From positions 1 through 64,000 of the forward strand of contig NZ_BJOB01000001.1 of NCBI RefSeq assembly GCF_006539985.1: a DNA stretch of 64,000 nt, read 5' to 3'. Positions 41,981 to 51,808 of this stretch are shown here, piece by piece (the first letter of the stretch is position 1; each line of letters begins with the position of its first letter). The position numbers were made by a program, and so were the translations under genes. Origin of the DNA: Kurthia gibsonii (GTDB lineage: Bacteria > Bacillota > Bacilli > Bacillales_A > Planococcaceae). The notes below the pieces were generated by a model. That model was given only the letters and a program-made list of their open reading frames with translations. It was not told the DNA's origin and ran no database searches.

Positions 41981-42017
41981 AAAAAACCGCACTTACTGTC
42001 ATCACAAGTAAGTGTGG
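41981..42017 (-). terminator. Terminator of the rluF-type gene
   Basis: A stem of ccgcacttact with agtaagtgtgg (one mismatch) is followed on the minus strand by tttttt. Its right arm overlaps the degenerate attB-like sequence. Confidence 0.75.
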
Positions 42018-42019
42018 TT
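42001..42019 (+). other. Degenerate copy of the rlmH 3'-end sequence
   Basis: atcacaagtaagtgtggtt matches the sequence at 38311-38329 at 15 of 19 positions in the same orientation. It could be the far end (attR-like) of an old insertion, but it also forms part of a normal terminator hairpin. Confidence 0.3.
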
Positions 42020-42056
42020 ACTGAGGGCGTGGGTAGAACTTGATATTCCAATATTT

Positions 42057-42764
42057 CTACCATTCTTTTGGTTCATAGTTTAATTCTCTAAATAGTTGAG
42101 TTCGCTCTTTTTTAGATAAATCTCTCCATTGACCAGGAGGAAGTTTGCCTAATTCAATGTTCATGATGCGGATTCTTTGTAATCGGTAAACTTCGTAGCC
42201 TAATTCAGCGCACATACGGCGAATTTGACGATTTAATCCCTGTGTTAAAATGATTTTAAAATCATATTTTGATAGTTGAACGACTTCACATGGAAGGGTT
42301 GTTGTGCCTAATATTTTGACACCTTCCGACATCTTCTTCAAGAATTCAGGCGTAATGGGTCTATCTACTGAAACGATATATTCTTTTTCATGTCTATTTT
42401 CAGAACGCAGAATTTCGTTTACAATGTCACCATCGTTCGTCATAAGTATTAAGCCTTCTGAATCTTTATCCAGACGTCCAATATTAAATATTCTTAATGG
42501 ATGGTTGACTAAATCAACAATATTTCCCTTTACACCTTTTTCGGTTGTACTCGTAATGCCTACAGGTTTATTTAAGGCAATATAGACATTATTTCGTGCC
42601 ACTCGGACAATATTTCCATCTACTTCAACTTCATCCCCAGGTTCAACTTGGCTACCTATAGTTGCACGTTTACCATTAATTTTAACTCGGCCTTCGGTAA
42701 TTAATTTATCAGCGCCTCGTCTAGAAGTCTTCCCAGATTCACTTATATATTTATTAATACGCAT
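42057..42764 (-). CDS. rluF: 23S rRNA pseudouridine synthase, RluF type
   Basis: 235 residues. An N-terminal S4 domain ([21 protein letters not shown]) is followed by the RsuA/RluB/E/F catalytic domain. The catalytic Asp is in [17 protein letters not shown], with [11 protein letters not shown] and [16 protein letters not shown]. coli RluF modifies U2604 of 23S rRNA; that specificity is inferred by similarity. It has a full-length coding sequence and its own terminator. Confidence 0.88.
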   Translation of the reverse strand: MRINKYISESGKTSRRGADKLITEGRVKINGKRATIGSQVEPGDEVEVDGNIVRVARNNVYIALNKPVGITSTTEKGVKGNIVDLVNHPLRIFNIGRLDKDSEGLILMTNDGDIVNEILRSENRHEKEYIVSVDRPITPEFLKKMSEGVKILGTTTLPCEVVQLSKYDFKIILTQGLNRQIRRMCAELGYEVYRLQRIRIMNIELGKLPPGQWRDLSKKERTQLFRELNYEPKEW

Positions 42765-43032
42765 GTTGCCACATCCTTATTCATGGATTGTTTTATTAAA
42801 TACTAACTATACTTTATTTTAAGGATAAATTACATACTATTATATGGATAAAATGAGTTGAAATTTGTGTGTAATTACATTATAGATCGCCATCATAGGT
42901 TATCTTTTTTATATAGAGAAAGGGATATAAAAGGGAATGGAAGGGGACAATTACTTTCCTATTGTTGTAGTTGGTAGTTTGTTTTTTGATAAGAAACAGG
43001 AGTAGGTTATTTAAAGTTAATATTACGAAGAA
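42765..43032. other. Intergenic region between rluF and the abi gene
   Basis: About 270 bp of AT-rich sequence. The rluF promoter should lie at its left end on the minus strand. No gene or clear repeat was seen. Confidence 0.4.
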
Positions 43033-43035
43033 AAA

Positions 43036-43075
43036 AACTAAGGTCGATTTTCTAAAAAAGAAAATCGACCTTTAC
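43036..43075. terminator. Terminator of the abi gene
   Basis: A perfect 14-bp stem (aaggtcgattttct with agaaaatcgacctt) is flanked by A- and T-rich sequence. It lies just after the stop codon of the minus-strand gene. Confidence 0.8.
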
Positions 43076-43114
43076 AAATCGCCTGTGGATTTTTTCATGT
43101 ACTTTATTATATGT

Positions 43115-44050
43115 TTAAAATGTACTTGAATGCAAGTTTTCTTGCTTTAATAAAATAATCTTACAGAAAAAAGCATATATAGAATTAAGTTGATTGTGTT
43201 TTATATATAAATTATTTTCTTTTCTAGCACGAACTAAAAACTTATAAATTTCTTTTTTTCTTTCCATTTTAGTTCTACCTTTGGGCATTAATCGCTCGTA
43301 GATAATATAAATAACAGTCATATCATAGATTCTTAGATTATTTAATTTCCTTTTAGCAGAGGTTTTGTTTGGAATTTTTTTATAAACATATTCAGTAACA
43401 AGTTGAGTGTTGTTAAATTTCTCCTTACTACCTACAATATCATTTAAAAGTGAGGAGCTATGTGCAGCTGTATTTCTAATATTTTTAACAGCGTATAAAT
43501 TATTACTTAAATAATGGTAACTCGACTCCGTATTATACTTTAAATAAAATTCAATGAAATCTATAAGTGTTCCGAAAGACATTGTTTCAAATGCAACCCA
43601 TACAGGTGTATGCGTTTTGTATTTTTCATAGAGTGAAGAGCTATATTTAGAATACTTCGAATAACCGAGTATATCTTTTTTTCTTTTAGTAGGGTTTTTT
43701 GAAGTTGAAATAAATTGATCCATAATAGAATAACCGTCTTCGTTTAAATTCTCGGTAATTTCAGCAAGAATAACGGTTTTAATTCGATGTTCTAAATCTA
43801 AAGACATTTTCATTAGAAGATATCGTAATTGCATATCTAACGCAGATAAATCACTTAATAATTCAAACGATACATTTGTATATTGATCTTTATGGTTTTT
43901 AATAAAGTTTTTTCGATAAGATATGAGTTTAAAAAAGTAATTATTTTTAGATAAAAAAGATATGATTTCATCATGTGTTAAATTATATGTAATTCCTTTA
44001 CGGTCAAAATAATCTATCATGTCTGGGAATCTATAAATAGGAACATCCAT
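43115..44050 (-). CDS. Abortive-infection protein, Abi_2 (AbiD/AbiF-like)
   Basis: 311 residues. It shows family-like elements FKLISYRKNF, LDLEHRIKT, TPVWVAFETMSFGTL and the HEPN-type RNTAAH (Arg192, His197). Abi_2 proteins cause abortive phage infection, and their HEPN motif suggests RNase activity. It is a single gene with its own terminator, AT-rich compared with the flanking core genes. The ATG at 44050 is preceded by gaggtga. Confidence 0.85.
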   Translation of the reverse strand: MDVPIYRFPDMIDYFDRKGITYNLTHDEIISFLSKNNYFFKLISYRKNFIKNHKDQYTNVSFELLSDLSALDMQLRYLLMKMSLDLEHRIKTVILAEITENLNEDGYSIMDQFISTSKNPTKRKKDILGYSKYSKYSSSLYEKYKTHTPVWVAFETMSFGTLIDFIEFYLKYNTESSYHYLSNNLYAVKNIRNTAAHSSSLLNDIVGSKEKFNNTQLVTEYVYKKIPNKTSAKRKLNNLRIYDMTVIYIIYERLMPKGRTKMERKKEIYKFLVRARKENNLYIKHNQLNSIYAFFCKIILLKQENLHSSTF

Positions 44051-44137
44051 ACTATATCACCTCTTACTGTTTATTATATATTAACTAAGTTAAGAAATAA
44101 AAAAACACTGATATTTGTTATAGTAAAGCTCACCACC

Positions 44138-44180
44138 GTAGCCTACTCCAAAACTATACGTTTTGAAGGGGCTTTTCTTT
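44138..44180 (+). terminator. Orphan terminator-like hairpin
   Basis: A stem of agcc..ccaaaac with gttttg..gggct is followed by ttttcttt on the plus strand, though no plus-strand gene ends here. It may be the relic of a lost gene or a leader element for the downstream oxidoreductase. Confidence 0.35.
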
Positions 44181-44259
44181 ATCTCTACATCTCATCTGTG
44201 ATTTAATAAACATGAAAACAATTACATGAATCGATGTCTTGGAAAGGGAGAGGTTCCTC

Positions 44260-45726
44260 TTGGGTAAAACGGTTTGTATTATTGGTGCGGGTGTTGGTGG
44301 CTTGATGGCTGGTGCTTTTTTGGCGAAGAAGGGATATCAGGTGACGGTTCTTGAAAAGGCTACAAAAGTTGGTGGTTCGGCGGGTTCGTATGTGCGAAAA
44401 GGGCGCACGTTTCCTACAGGTGCGACGATTGCTTTTGGGTTGGAAGAACAGGGGTTACTCGATACTTTAATAAAAGAACTTCAACTTGATTTGCCATTCC
44501 AATTGTTGCAACATCCAATGGATATCATTTTATCAGATCGTCGAATTTCGATTTATCAAAATCAAAAAAGATGGGATGAAGAATTGCAACAGGTACTGCC
44601 AGAACATCAAAAAGATGTGCAGGCTTTTTGGAAAAAACTTGAGCAGATTAGTGAATATGTGTACGGTGTAACAGCTACGGGTGTCTCGATGCCGATTAGT
44701 CGTCCTTATGATTTAGGAAAGTTACCAAGTCATGCGCTAACACATCCAAAAGCGATGTTACATTTGGCGCGCTATGCGACGTGGACGGTGGAGGATTTAT
44801 TACGCAAATACCATTTAGAATCGTATGAGCCGCTTCGTCAGTTGATTGATGCAGCACAGACAGATTGTACAGAGGCTGCTTTACTCCCTTCTAGCTTAGC
44901 ATTGGCAATCTATAGACGTGGCAGTTTCTATATTGAAAAAGGTATGGGGCAATTATGCGAATTACTAGCCGAGCGTATTGTTGAGCTTGGCGGTGAGCTC
45001 ATTTTAGCAGCGACGGTAAAAGAGCTGACATATGAACAGAAAAAGTGGCATGTGACAAGTCGAAAGCGAAGTGGTGAATTCGACATAGTTATTAATAACA
45101 CAGGAGTTTCATTCGGCAAGGGCACAAGCTACGCCGATTCAGATTCATTTTCTTGGGGAGCCTTTCGTGTAGATGCACTTTTAAAAGATTCATTCTGGCA
45201 TCAGGAATTACAGGGAAGACCGCTTCCTTTTGCGCTTCAAATTGTGCCGAGTAAAGAGCAAACAGTATTATTTTCAGATGTTCATGGACCTGTATATGCA
45301 ACGTTTCAACCTGCTTACGACGATCAAGGTGAGAAGGTACCAAAAGAAATCATGATGACGATTTCTATTCATGCGAATGAAGATGGATGGAGAAAGGAAT
45401 CAAAAGATGCATATAAAGCGATTAAACAGCAAATAACGGATGCGATGTTTGAGGAGATTCAAAAAGTAATCAATATAAAAGATTATTTAATTTATGAGGA
45501 ATCTGGAACCCCGTTAACGTATAAAAAATATATGGGAAAAACGAGTGTCGGTGGTTTCCCGTTAACTGTTCGAAATGCTATTACAAAACCGAAAAGTGTT
45601 CGTTCACCTTTGCCACAGCTCTATATTGTAGGTGAACAAGCCTTTCCAGGACCAGGAACACTATCATCAGCATTAAGTGGCTACCACGCAGCACGCGCTA
45701 TTATGCATACACATTGTTTAAAATGA
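44260..45726 (+). CDS. FAD-dependent oxidoreductase, CrtI/phytoene desaturase-like
   Basis: 488 residues. The N-terminal Rossmann motif GAGVGGLMAGAFLAKKGY is followed by VLEKATKVGGSAGSY and the C-terminal CrtI-like FPGPGTLSSALSGYHAARA. The family includes carotenoid desaturases and other flavin oxidoreductases. No other carotenoid genes are nearby, so the substrate is unknown. The TTG at 44260 is chosen because aaagggagagg precedes it. It stands alone. Confidence 0.8.
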   Translation: MGKTVCIIGAGVGGLMAGAFLAKKGYQVTVLEKATKVGGSAGSYVRKGRTFPTGATIAFGLEEQGLLDTLIKELQLDLPFQLLQHPMDIILSDRRISIYQNQKRWDEELQQVLPEHQKDVQAFWKKLEQISEYVYGVTATGVSMPISRPYDLGKLPSHALTHPKAMLHLARYATWTVEDLLRKYHLESYEPLRQLIDAAQTDCTEAALLPSSLALAIYRRGSFYIEKGMGQLCELLAERIVELGGELILAATVKELTYEQKKWHVTSRKRSGEFDIVINNTGVSFGKGTSYADSDSFSWGAFRVDALLKDSFWHQELQGRPLPFALQIVPSKEQTVLFSDVHGPVYATFQPAYDDQGEKVPKEIMMTISIHANEDGWRKESKDAYKAIKQQITDAMFEEIQKVINIKDYLIYEESGTPLTYKKYMGKTSVGGFPLTVRNAITKPKSVRSPLPQLYIVGEQAFPGPGTLSSALSGYHAARAIMHTHCLK

Positions 45727-45780
45727 AAAAATAAAGTCCAGCACATATATTAAATTATTCAGCTTTATTTGAGTTTTTTT
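45726..45780. terminator. Weak bidirectional terminator
   Basis: An aaataaag/ctttattt stem with a 27-nt loop has flanking A and T runs, between two convergent genes. Confidence 0.4.
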
Positions 45781-46326
45781 CTAAATAATTTGTGTGATTT
45801 CATTTGTTTGTGCATTAAACGTGAGCTGAACAGGTTGTTGTGTATAAAAATCTAGTGCATGAATTGAGAGTAAATGGTTATTCCATTCTTTAAATTCAAT
45901 ATAGTCAATCATAATAGACGTTTCAATAGGGGTGATTTGTTGTTCAAATTCCTTTGAAGTATCTAAATTTTTTTGTTTGGAGATGAAAATAGTATAGTAA
46001 TCGGATAACATAACTTGACCAGATGGTGTGAGTGTAACGTTTCGAAGTAAGCCACCTACATCATCATAATTGAGTGTAGTGAATTGTCTGGGTTGTTTGC
46101 GGTTAATTTCATAAAGTAAAAGATCAGTTAATACATAGCAACAGTCATTTTCATTGGAGATGGCGATTTGTCTAGGTTCACCTTTGAACTGACCATAAAA
46201 TGTGTCATAAGAATCAGTTTCGAATTTTACCCATGTCCAATGTTCTGTATGGATGGGTGCATCAAAGATATGTTCTGAATAGAGTCCGGATATTGGTGTT
46301 GTTGTTATTTCAGCTGTTTGAATCAT
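45781..46326 (-). CDS. Hypothetical protein
   Basis: 181 residues, soluble, no signal peptide or membrane helix. It is rich in beta-like alternating segments (for example QIAISNENDCCYVLTDLLLYEIN). No family or catalytic motif was recognised. The ATG at 46326 is preferred because aaggtg precedes it; a GTG 9 bp upstream overlaps that site. It is divergent from the DUF1846 gene. Confidence 0.65.
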   Translation of the reverse strand: MIQTAEITTTPISGLYSEHIFDAPIHTEHWTWVKFETDSYDTFYGQFKGEPRQIAISNENDCCYVLTDLLLYEINRKQPRQFTTLNYDDVGGLLRNVTLTPSGQVMLSDYYTIFISKQKNLDTSKEFEQQITPIETSIMIDYIEFKEWNNHLLSIHALDFYTQQPVQLTFNAQTNEITQII

Positions 46327-46401
46327 ATGAATCACCTTCTTTTTAATATTCTTTGACTATAACATATAGTAATCGTTTTTTTAGATTGTGTCATTTTTCC
46401 T

Positions 46402-46429
46402 TTGTCTATTTTTTTGAAAGCCTTATAAT
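46402..46429 (+). promoter_or_regulatory. Predicted promoter of the DUF1846 gene
   Basis: ttgtct (46402-46407) and a perfect tataat (46424-46429) are separated by 16 bp. Confidence 0.55.
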
Positions 46430-46516
46430 GATAAAAGATGTATTTTAGTGAGCATTCTTTCGAAATGGGTAACCATTTGAGGAAAGAGCTTGAGAGAAAG
46501 GGCGCGCAGAAATCAA

Positions 46517-48025
46517 ATGAAAAAAGTTGGATTTGATATCGAGAAGTATTTGCAAGAACAGTCTGCTTATATCTTAGAACGAGTGGAACAGTATGATAAG
46601 TTATATTTAGAATTTGGTGGGAAATTAATCGGAGATAAGCATGCGAAGCGTGTGTTACCAGGATTTGATGAAGATGCGAAAATCAAATTATTGAACACAT
46701 TAAAAGATAATGCAGAGATTATCATTTGTGTATATGCAGGAGATATCGAGCGTAATAAAGTACGTGAAGATTACGGGATTACCTATGACCAAGATGTACT
46801 GCGTTTAATCGACGAGTACCGCGCATATGGTATTTCAGTGAATAGCGTACTTTTAACGCGTTATGAAGGGCAACCAACAGCAAAAGTATTTATGACGAAG
46901 TTAGAGCGTAGTGGTATTCGTGTATTCACACATAGCCAAATCAAAGGTTACCCAACGAATGTAGAAGAAGTCATCGGAGAAGAAGGATTTGCGAAGAATC
47001 CATATATCGAAACAACGAAGCCAATCGTCGTTGTAACAGCTCCAGGACCAGCTAGTGGTAAGTTAGCGACTTGTTTGAATCAGATGTATCATGAACATCG
47101 CTTAGGTAATAAAGTGGGTTATGCGAAGTTTGAGACGTTCCCTGTTTGGAACTTACCTTTAAAACATCCTGTGAACATCGCATATGAAGCCGCAACAGTC
47201 GATTTAAAAGATGTGAACCTAATTGATAACTATCACTATGAAGCGTATGGAAAAGTCGCTGTAAACTACAATCGTGATATGGAAACATTCCCTGTCATTA
47301 AACGTATTATTGAGCGTATTACAGGGAAAGAATCAGTGTATCAATCACCAACAGATATGGGTGTAAACCGTCTGAAATCAGGAATTACAGACGATGAAAT
47401 CGTACAAGAAGCAGCACGCCAAGAAATCATTCGTCGTAGCTTTAGCGTAGAGAATGATTATAAAAAAGGTTTAGCTGATGAAGATAGCGTACGTCACATG
47501 CAAGTAATTTTAGAAGAAACGAATTTGAAAAAAGAAGATCGTGCGCCAGTATTGCCTGCACGTGAATATGCGAAGCAATTACAGGAACAAGAAGGTAGCA
47601 CACATTTACAAGCTGTAATCGCTGTAGAATTACCGAATGGTGAAATGATTACAGGACGTACAACAAAGTTAATGGATGCATCAGCTGCAGCCATCTTAAA
47701 TAGCTTGAAGAAATTAGCGAATATTTCAGATGAAATTAAACTATTATCACCAATGATTTTAGAAACGATTCAACGCTTAAAAACAGATGAGCTAAATAGT
47801 CGTGTACCGACATTAATGGCGAATGAAGTATTAATTGCTTTATCAATTAGCGCAGTAACAAATCCAACGTCTGAGTTAGCTTATAAGCAATTACCAAACT
47901 TACAAGATACACAGGCGCATTCAACAGTTATTTTAAATCGTGAGAATGAGCAAACATTGAAAAACTTAGGGATGGACGTAACGAACGATCCAATCTATCC
48001 AACTGATAATTTATTTTATAACTAA
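46517..48025 (+). CDS. DUF1846 family protein
   Basis: 502 residues. It starts [12 protein letters not shown] and contains [39 protein letters not shown] (a P-loop-like stretch) and [14 protein letters not shown]1846 proteins are conserved in Firmicutes; structures exist but the reaction is not established. The ATG at 46517 fits the family N terminus; a TTG at 46490, with a better-placed gaggaa, is an alternative. The alternative would add nine residues. Confidence 0.88.
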   Translation: MKKVGFDIEKYLQEQSAYILERVEQYDKLYLEFGGKLIGDKHAKRVLPGFDEDAKIKLLNTLKDNAEIIICVYAGDIERNKVREDYGITYDQDVLRLIDEYRAYGISVNSVLLTRYEGQPTAKVFMTKLERSGIRVFTHSQIKGYPTNVEEVIGEEGFAKNPYIETTKPIVVVTAPGPASGKLATCLNQMYHEHRLGNKVGYAKFETFPVWNLPLKHPVNIAYEAATVDLKDVNLIDNYHYEAYGKVAVNYNRDMETFPVIKRIIERITGKESVYQSPTDMGVNRLKSGITDDEIVQEAARQEIIRRSFSVENDYKKGLADEDSVRHMQVILEETNLKKEDRAPVLPAREYAKQLQEQEGSTHLQAVIAVELPNGEMITGRTTKLMDASAAAILNSLKKLANISDEIKLLSPMILETIQRLKTDELNSRVPTLMANEVLIALSISAVTNPTSELAYKQLPNLQDTQAHSTVILNRENEQTLKNLGMDVTNDPIYPTDNLFYN

Positions 48026-48031
48026 TGATAT

Positions 48032-48068
48032 ATGTAGTCTTCTTTGCAAGAGAAGGCTACATTTTTTC
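48032..48068 (+). terminator. Terminator after the DUF1846 gene
   Basis: An atgtagtcttct/agaaggctacat stem (one G-U pair) is followed by tttttt. Confidence 0.85.
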
Positions 48069-48099
48069 ATGTACAATAAAAGAAAAGGAGGAGAGTATC

Positions 48100-49566
48100 T
48101 TGGGGAGAGGTTCGAAAGTTTTACAAGTAGAGAAGATGGACCGACGAGAGCTTGGCTATTACTACACACCTGACTTCGTAGCGCGTTATCTGACGGACAG
48201 ACTTCGCATGATTCAACCAAATGGACGAACTGTATTGGACCCTTGTGTGGGGAAGGAAGAATTAATCACGCATTTCTTAGCAGATGGTTATATAGTGGAC
48301 GGTATAGATATTTTTCGACATGAAGAAACGTATAGTTGCACATTTACACAGATGAATTTTATTGATGTATATAGAGAACAACTAGAACCACTTCACTATG
48401 ATTACTATATTGCGAACCCTCCTTATAATTGCCACGAAGTCGATTACATTCAAAAGAATAAAAAAGAATTGAAAGTATTATTTTCCGATGTAGGCGTACA
48501 CAATATGTATAGCATGTTCATATCGGCTTTAATTGATGTAGCGAAAGACGGTGCAGTACTAGGATTTATTACATACGATTCTTTCTTTACAGCAAAGATG
48601 CATCAGAATTTACGCAGAAAGATATTGGAAACATGTACGATTCATGAGATTACGATGTGTCCAACAGACTTGTTTCATGAACAATCGGCAGACGTAAGAA
48701 CAAGTATCATCATTTTACAAAAAGGAACGTCTTATCAAAAGGGCGTCTATGCAAAAAACCGACCAATTTCAACAGCTGCTTTTACAGAACAATTGCAACA
48801 ACAGCTGACTGAATTTATGAATGGAGAAGTGAACACACATACGTTAGATGAATTAATTTTGAATGATGAAAAAGACTATGCGGAGTGGATGATCGATAGT
48901 CCTGTGGAGGTTAAAAAGCTTTTTCAATATGAGCGAATAGGTGACCAGTTTGATTGTGTGACAGGGATCTCGACAGGAAAAGACTCACTTTATTTATCAA
49001 AAGAAAAACGTGCACCGTTTACAATTCCATTTTATAAAAATCCGGGAAGTCACCGCTTCTACGCACCAGTTCGACTTTATTTACATGAAGATTTTTTAGA
49101 ATTTGATCGATTGATACCAACGTTTAATGTGCGTAATAAACAACTTCTCTATCAATCTGGTATTACCTGTTCTTCAATGGGTGTAGCTTTTACAGCGAGT
49201 CGTCTCCCTAAAAATGTGACATATGGTGTGAACGCGAATATTATTTGTGAGGATGAAGATGTTTGGTGGTTACTAGCTTACCTCAATTCAGAGTTAGTCA
49301 CCTATTTAGTACGTGGTATTTTAAATCGTTCAAATATGGTGACCTCAGGTTATGTGGCGAGAGTCCCCTTATTACCGTTTACGAATGAGCAAAAAAGTCA
49401 GTTAGGCATATTAGCAAAACAAGCTTATGAACTTGCAGAACAACAATATGCATATGAGGATCAATTAAAGGACATCAACGACATGATTCATCGCGTTACT
49501 GCATTCTCAAATGAAACAACGAAGAAAATTAAAGAGTTTAATATGTACTTAGTACAAAGTACATAA
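48100..49566 (+). CDS. Orphan N6-adenine DNA methyltransferase
   Basis: 488 residues. The SAM-binding region VLDPCVGKEELITHFL (about 45-60) is followed by the catalytic motif IV NPPY (Asn106-Tyr109 in YYIANPPYN), typical of gamma-class N6-adenine methyltransferases. The C-terminal half resembles a target-recognition domain (TaqI/Eco57I-like order). No nuclease motif or adjacent restriction gene was seen. The TTG at 48100 follows aaggagg; longer in-frame starts overlap the previous terminator. The start and the recognition site are unverified. Confidence 0.82.
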   Translation: MGRGSKVLQVEKMDRRELGYYYTPDFVARYLTDRLRMIQPNGRTVLDPCVGKEELITHFLADGYIVDGIDIFRHEETYSCTFTQMNFIDVYREQLEPLHYDYYIANPPYNCHEVDYIQKNKKELKVLFSDVGVHNMYSMFISALIDVAKDGAVLGFITYDSFFTAKMHQNLRRKILETCTIHEITMCPTDLFHEQSADVRTSIIILQKGTSYQKGVYAKNRPISTAAFTEQLQQQLTEFMNGEVNTHTLDELILNDEKDYAEWMIDSPVEVKKLFQYERIGDQFDCVTGISTGKDSLYLSKEKRAPFTIPFYKNPGSHRFYAPVRLYLHEDFLEFDRLIPTFNVRNKQLLYQSGITCSSMGVAFTASRLPKNVTYGVNANIICEDEDVWWLLAYLNSELVTYLVRGILNRSNMVTSGYVARVPLLPFTNEQKSQLGILAKQAYELAEQQYAYEDQLKDINDMIHRVTAFSNETTKKIKEFNMYLVQST

Positions 49567-49775
49567 ATTTATTTTTAAAATGGATTTATTTTTAGAAAAA
49601 TAATGAAAATCTCTATAAAAAATCAAAAAAACACTTCTTGAAAATCATAAAAATGTAATTTTTGCAAAAAAAACATTAAAATAAACCTAATTTAGCTCGT
49701 TTATTTAATGTGTAATGAATTTTATAGTACTTTTTTGTTAAGGTTAAATTACATAAAAAATGCAAGGAGAAGAAA

Positions 49776-50645
49776 ATGATTACATCTTTATATACAATAT
49801 CTGTTTTAGTTTTAATTATCGTATTAATTGTATTCTTAGTTAAAAAAAGAAAAGCAAAAAAATCATCTGATTTAGAATCACAAGTTAAAGTATGGGCTAA
49901 AAGATTAAAGATAACATTTAGTGTCTTTATCGTTCTATTAGTTCTCAATATAATATCTGGTGCGTTAAGTGAAGATACTGAAGATAAAAATCAAAAAGAA
50001 GCATCTTCAGAGGAACAAAAAAAATCAGCAGAGGATATCGCGAAAGAATCTGAAAAAGAGTACAAAGATTATACAGAGCAATCAGAGAAAAATGATAAAA
50101 AGAAATTAGCAATTGGTAAAGAAATTGTTGCTGAGTTATCAAAACTACAATTCGAAAAAGATGAAGTAGAAGATCGAACATGGTATTACAACTCGTACTT
50201 AACAAACGATCGCACTATTTATCAATCATACCCTTATCTATCTTTACAAGGTGATATTCTAGATGCTGAAAGTTACGTAGAACAAAGTAGTCGTCCTAAA
50301 ATGGTAGAATTCGTACGATTTAGTTATTCAGGTGATGATTGGTTATTTGCAAAAGATAAAATAGTAGTGAAAACAGATTCTGATAAACATACTCTTTATA
50401 CAGAACAAATTTGGAGCCGTGATAATTCAGGCGGTGGCGTTTGGGAATGGTATGATTACCCTGTAAAAGAAGATACAGATGTCTTTATGGATATGGCTAG
50501 TTCTAAAAAAACAATTTACCGTTTAGAGGGTAATGAGTACTATAATGATCATACATTGTCACAAAATGAAAAAAATGCTTTAAAACAAATTACATCAATT
50601 TATGAGAAATACAATAAGCTATTTGAATTAGATCGTGTAGAATAA
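49776..50645 (+). CDS. Unknown membrane-anchored protein
   Basis: 289 residues. Two membrane helices (about 5-24 and 46-63) flank a basic loop. A charged Lys/Glu-rich coiled-coil-like segment (about 68-115) follows, then a folded-looking C-terminal domain with aromatic repeats (RTWYYNSY, IYQSYPYLS, GGGVWEWYDYP). No family recognised. The 209 bp upstream are very AT-rich. A terminator follows. It lies in accessory DNA next to the orphan methylase. Confidence 0.65.
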   Translation: MITSLYTISVLVLIIVLIVFLVKKRKAKKSSDLESQVKVWAKRLKITFSVFIVLLVLNIISGALSEDTEDKNQKEASSEEQKKSAEDIAKESEKEYKDYTEQSEKNDKKKLAIGKEIVAELSKLQFEKDEVEDRTWYYNSYLTNDRTIYQSYPYLSLQGDILDAESYVEQSSRPKMVEFVRFSYSGDDWLFAKDKIVVKTDSDKHTLYTEQIWSRDNSGGGVWEWYDYPVKEDTDVFMDMASSKKTIYRLEGNEYYNDHTLSQNEKNALKQITSIYEKYNKLFELDRVE

Positions 50646-50670
50646 GTTTTTAAATAAAATAAATTATGAA

Positions 50671-50712
50671 AAAAATAAGGCCTCACAATAAAATGTGAGC
50701 CTTATTTTTATA
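50671..50712. terminator. Bidirectional terminator
   Basis: An aaataagg..ctcaca/tgtgag..ccttattt stem with flanking A and T runs lies between convergent genes. Confidence 0.8.
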
Positions 50713-50732
50713 GAGTTTTTTAATTTCTGTTA

Positions 50733-51104
50733 TTATGAAATTCTCTTATCTAAAATGACACCAATAATTAATCCGATTGTTGAGATTAAAAATAGGTATG
50801 CACCTGAACCAGCTACATTAATGGCAGTCCCAAATATTTCGTCTGATTTTGAACTAATATAAGCAATTGAAGCGATTAATGCTACGATTCCACAAACTAG
50901 TCCGCCAACTTTATTTATATAAGTATTCTTGAGAACACAATAAACTGGATAAATAAAAGCAATTAAAAAAAGATATCCACCTTGTTGGAAACCAGAAGCA
51001 CTTAAAATACCTAATTCAACCCACGGTAAAAATAAAGAAATAAGGGCGAGTACAGTTGTAATTAAGATAATTTTTTTACCGAGTGATAGTTGTTTAAAAT
51101 TCAT
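50733..51104 (-). CDS. Unknown four-helix membrane protein
   Basis: 123 residues with about four predicted membrane helices (10-29, 40-59, 67-86 and 95-115). No family or motif was recognised. The ATG at 51104 has ggaggtgg upstream; the in-frame ATG at 51122 overlaps that site. It ends close to a shared terminator with the preceding convergent gene. Confidence 0.6.
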   Translation of the reverse strand: MNFKQLSLGKKIILITTVLALISLFLPWVELGILSASGFQQGGYLFLIAFIYPVYCVLKNTYINKVGGLVCGIVALIASIAYISSKSDEIFGTAINVAGSGAYLFLISTIGLIIGVILDKRIS

Positions 51105-51244
51105 ATTATTCACCACCTCCATCTTATTTTACCATAAAATATAAAAAAAGATTTATAATGTAAATCAATAAATCATTTAAAAATAGTGGAAATATTAAAA
51201 AGTATATACAATACATCTTTAGTTCTAGTTAAAAAGACCTTATA

Positions 51245-51694
51245 ATGTATAAAATAGTATATATTTTAGATGGGTGGGGAAATAATGATATTATTTATGT
51301 TACAGACTTAACTCGGATCACTCGGAGTACGCAGAACTTATTTGAATTGATTGATTTAATACGCAGGAAAAAGGCAAGCTTAAAATCACTCAAGGATACA
51401 TGGCTAGATTTATCAGAGGATAATCCATATAGCCAATTCTTAATTACAGTAATGGCTAGTGTGAACCAATTAGAACGAGATCTTATCCGTATGCGTCAAC
51501 GAGAAGGGATTGAGCTGACTAAGAAAGAAGGGAAGTTTAAGGGTCGTTTAAAGAAATATCATAAAAATCACGCAGGAATGAAATATGCAGTAAAACTATA
51601 TAAAGAAGGCGGTATGACTGTAAATCAAATTTGCGAAATTACTAATGTGTCTAGGGCTTCATTATATAGAAGGCTATCGGAAGGAAACAAATAG
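51245..51694 (+). pseudogene. Truncated serine recombinase (resolvase/invertase)
   Basis: 149 residues beginning at a non-homologous start. From about residue 15 it follows the resolvase family (VTDLTRITRSTQNLFELIDLI, SEDNPYSQFLITVMASVNQLERDLI, then the C-terminal HTH NQICEITNVSRASLYRRL). The first ~60 residues with the catalytic Ser are missing, so it is probably inactive. Close relatives are common on Gram-positive plasmids and transposons, so it marks a past mobile-element insertion. No terminal repeats were seen. Confidence 0.8.
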
Positions 51695-51808
51695 TTTGTC
51701 CTGATTCTATCAAAAGGTTTATTTTTTGATACCAACATTTTTAGGCATGAAATGTCGGCAATTATTATCTATTTTGTTTTAAAGTAAATATTGAAAGGGA
51801 GTAAACTT

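Noticed and set aside
38366-44050. Treating the whole accessory stretch as one multi-gene operon system
   Set aside because: The genes have separate terminators, and pseudogenes and a housekeeping-type rluF gene lie between them, so a single operon is not supported.
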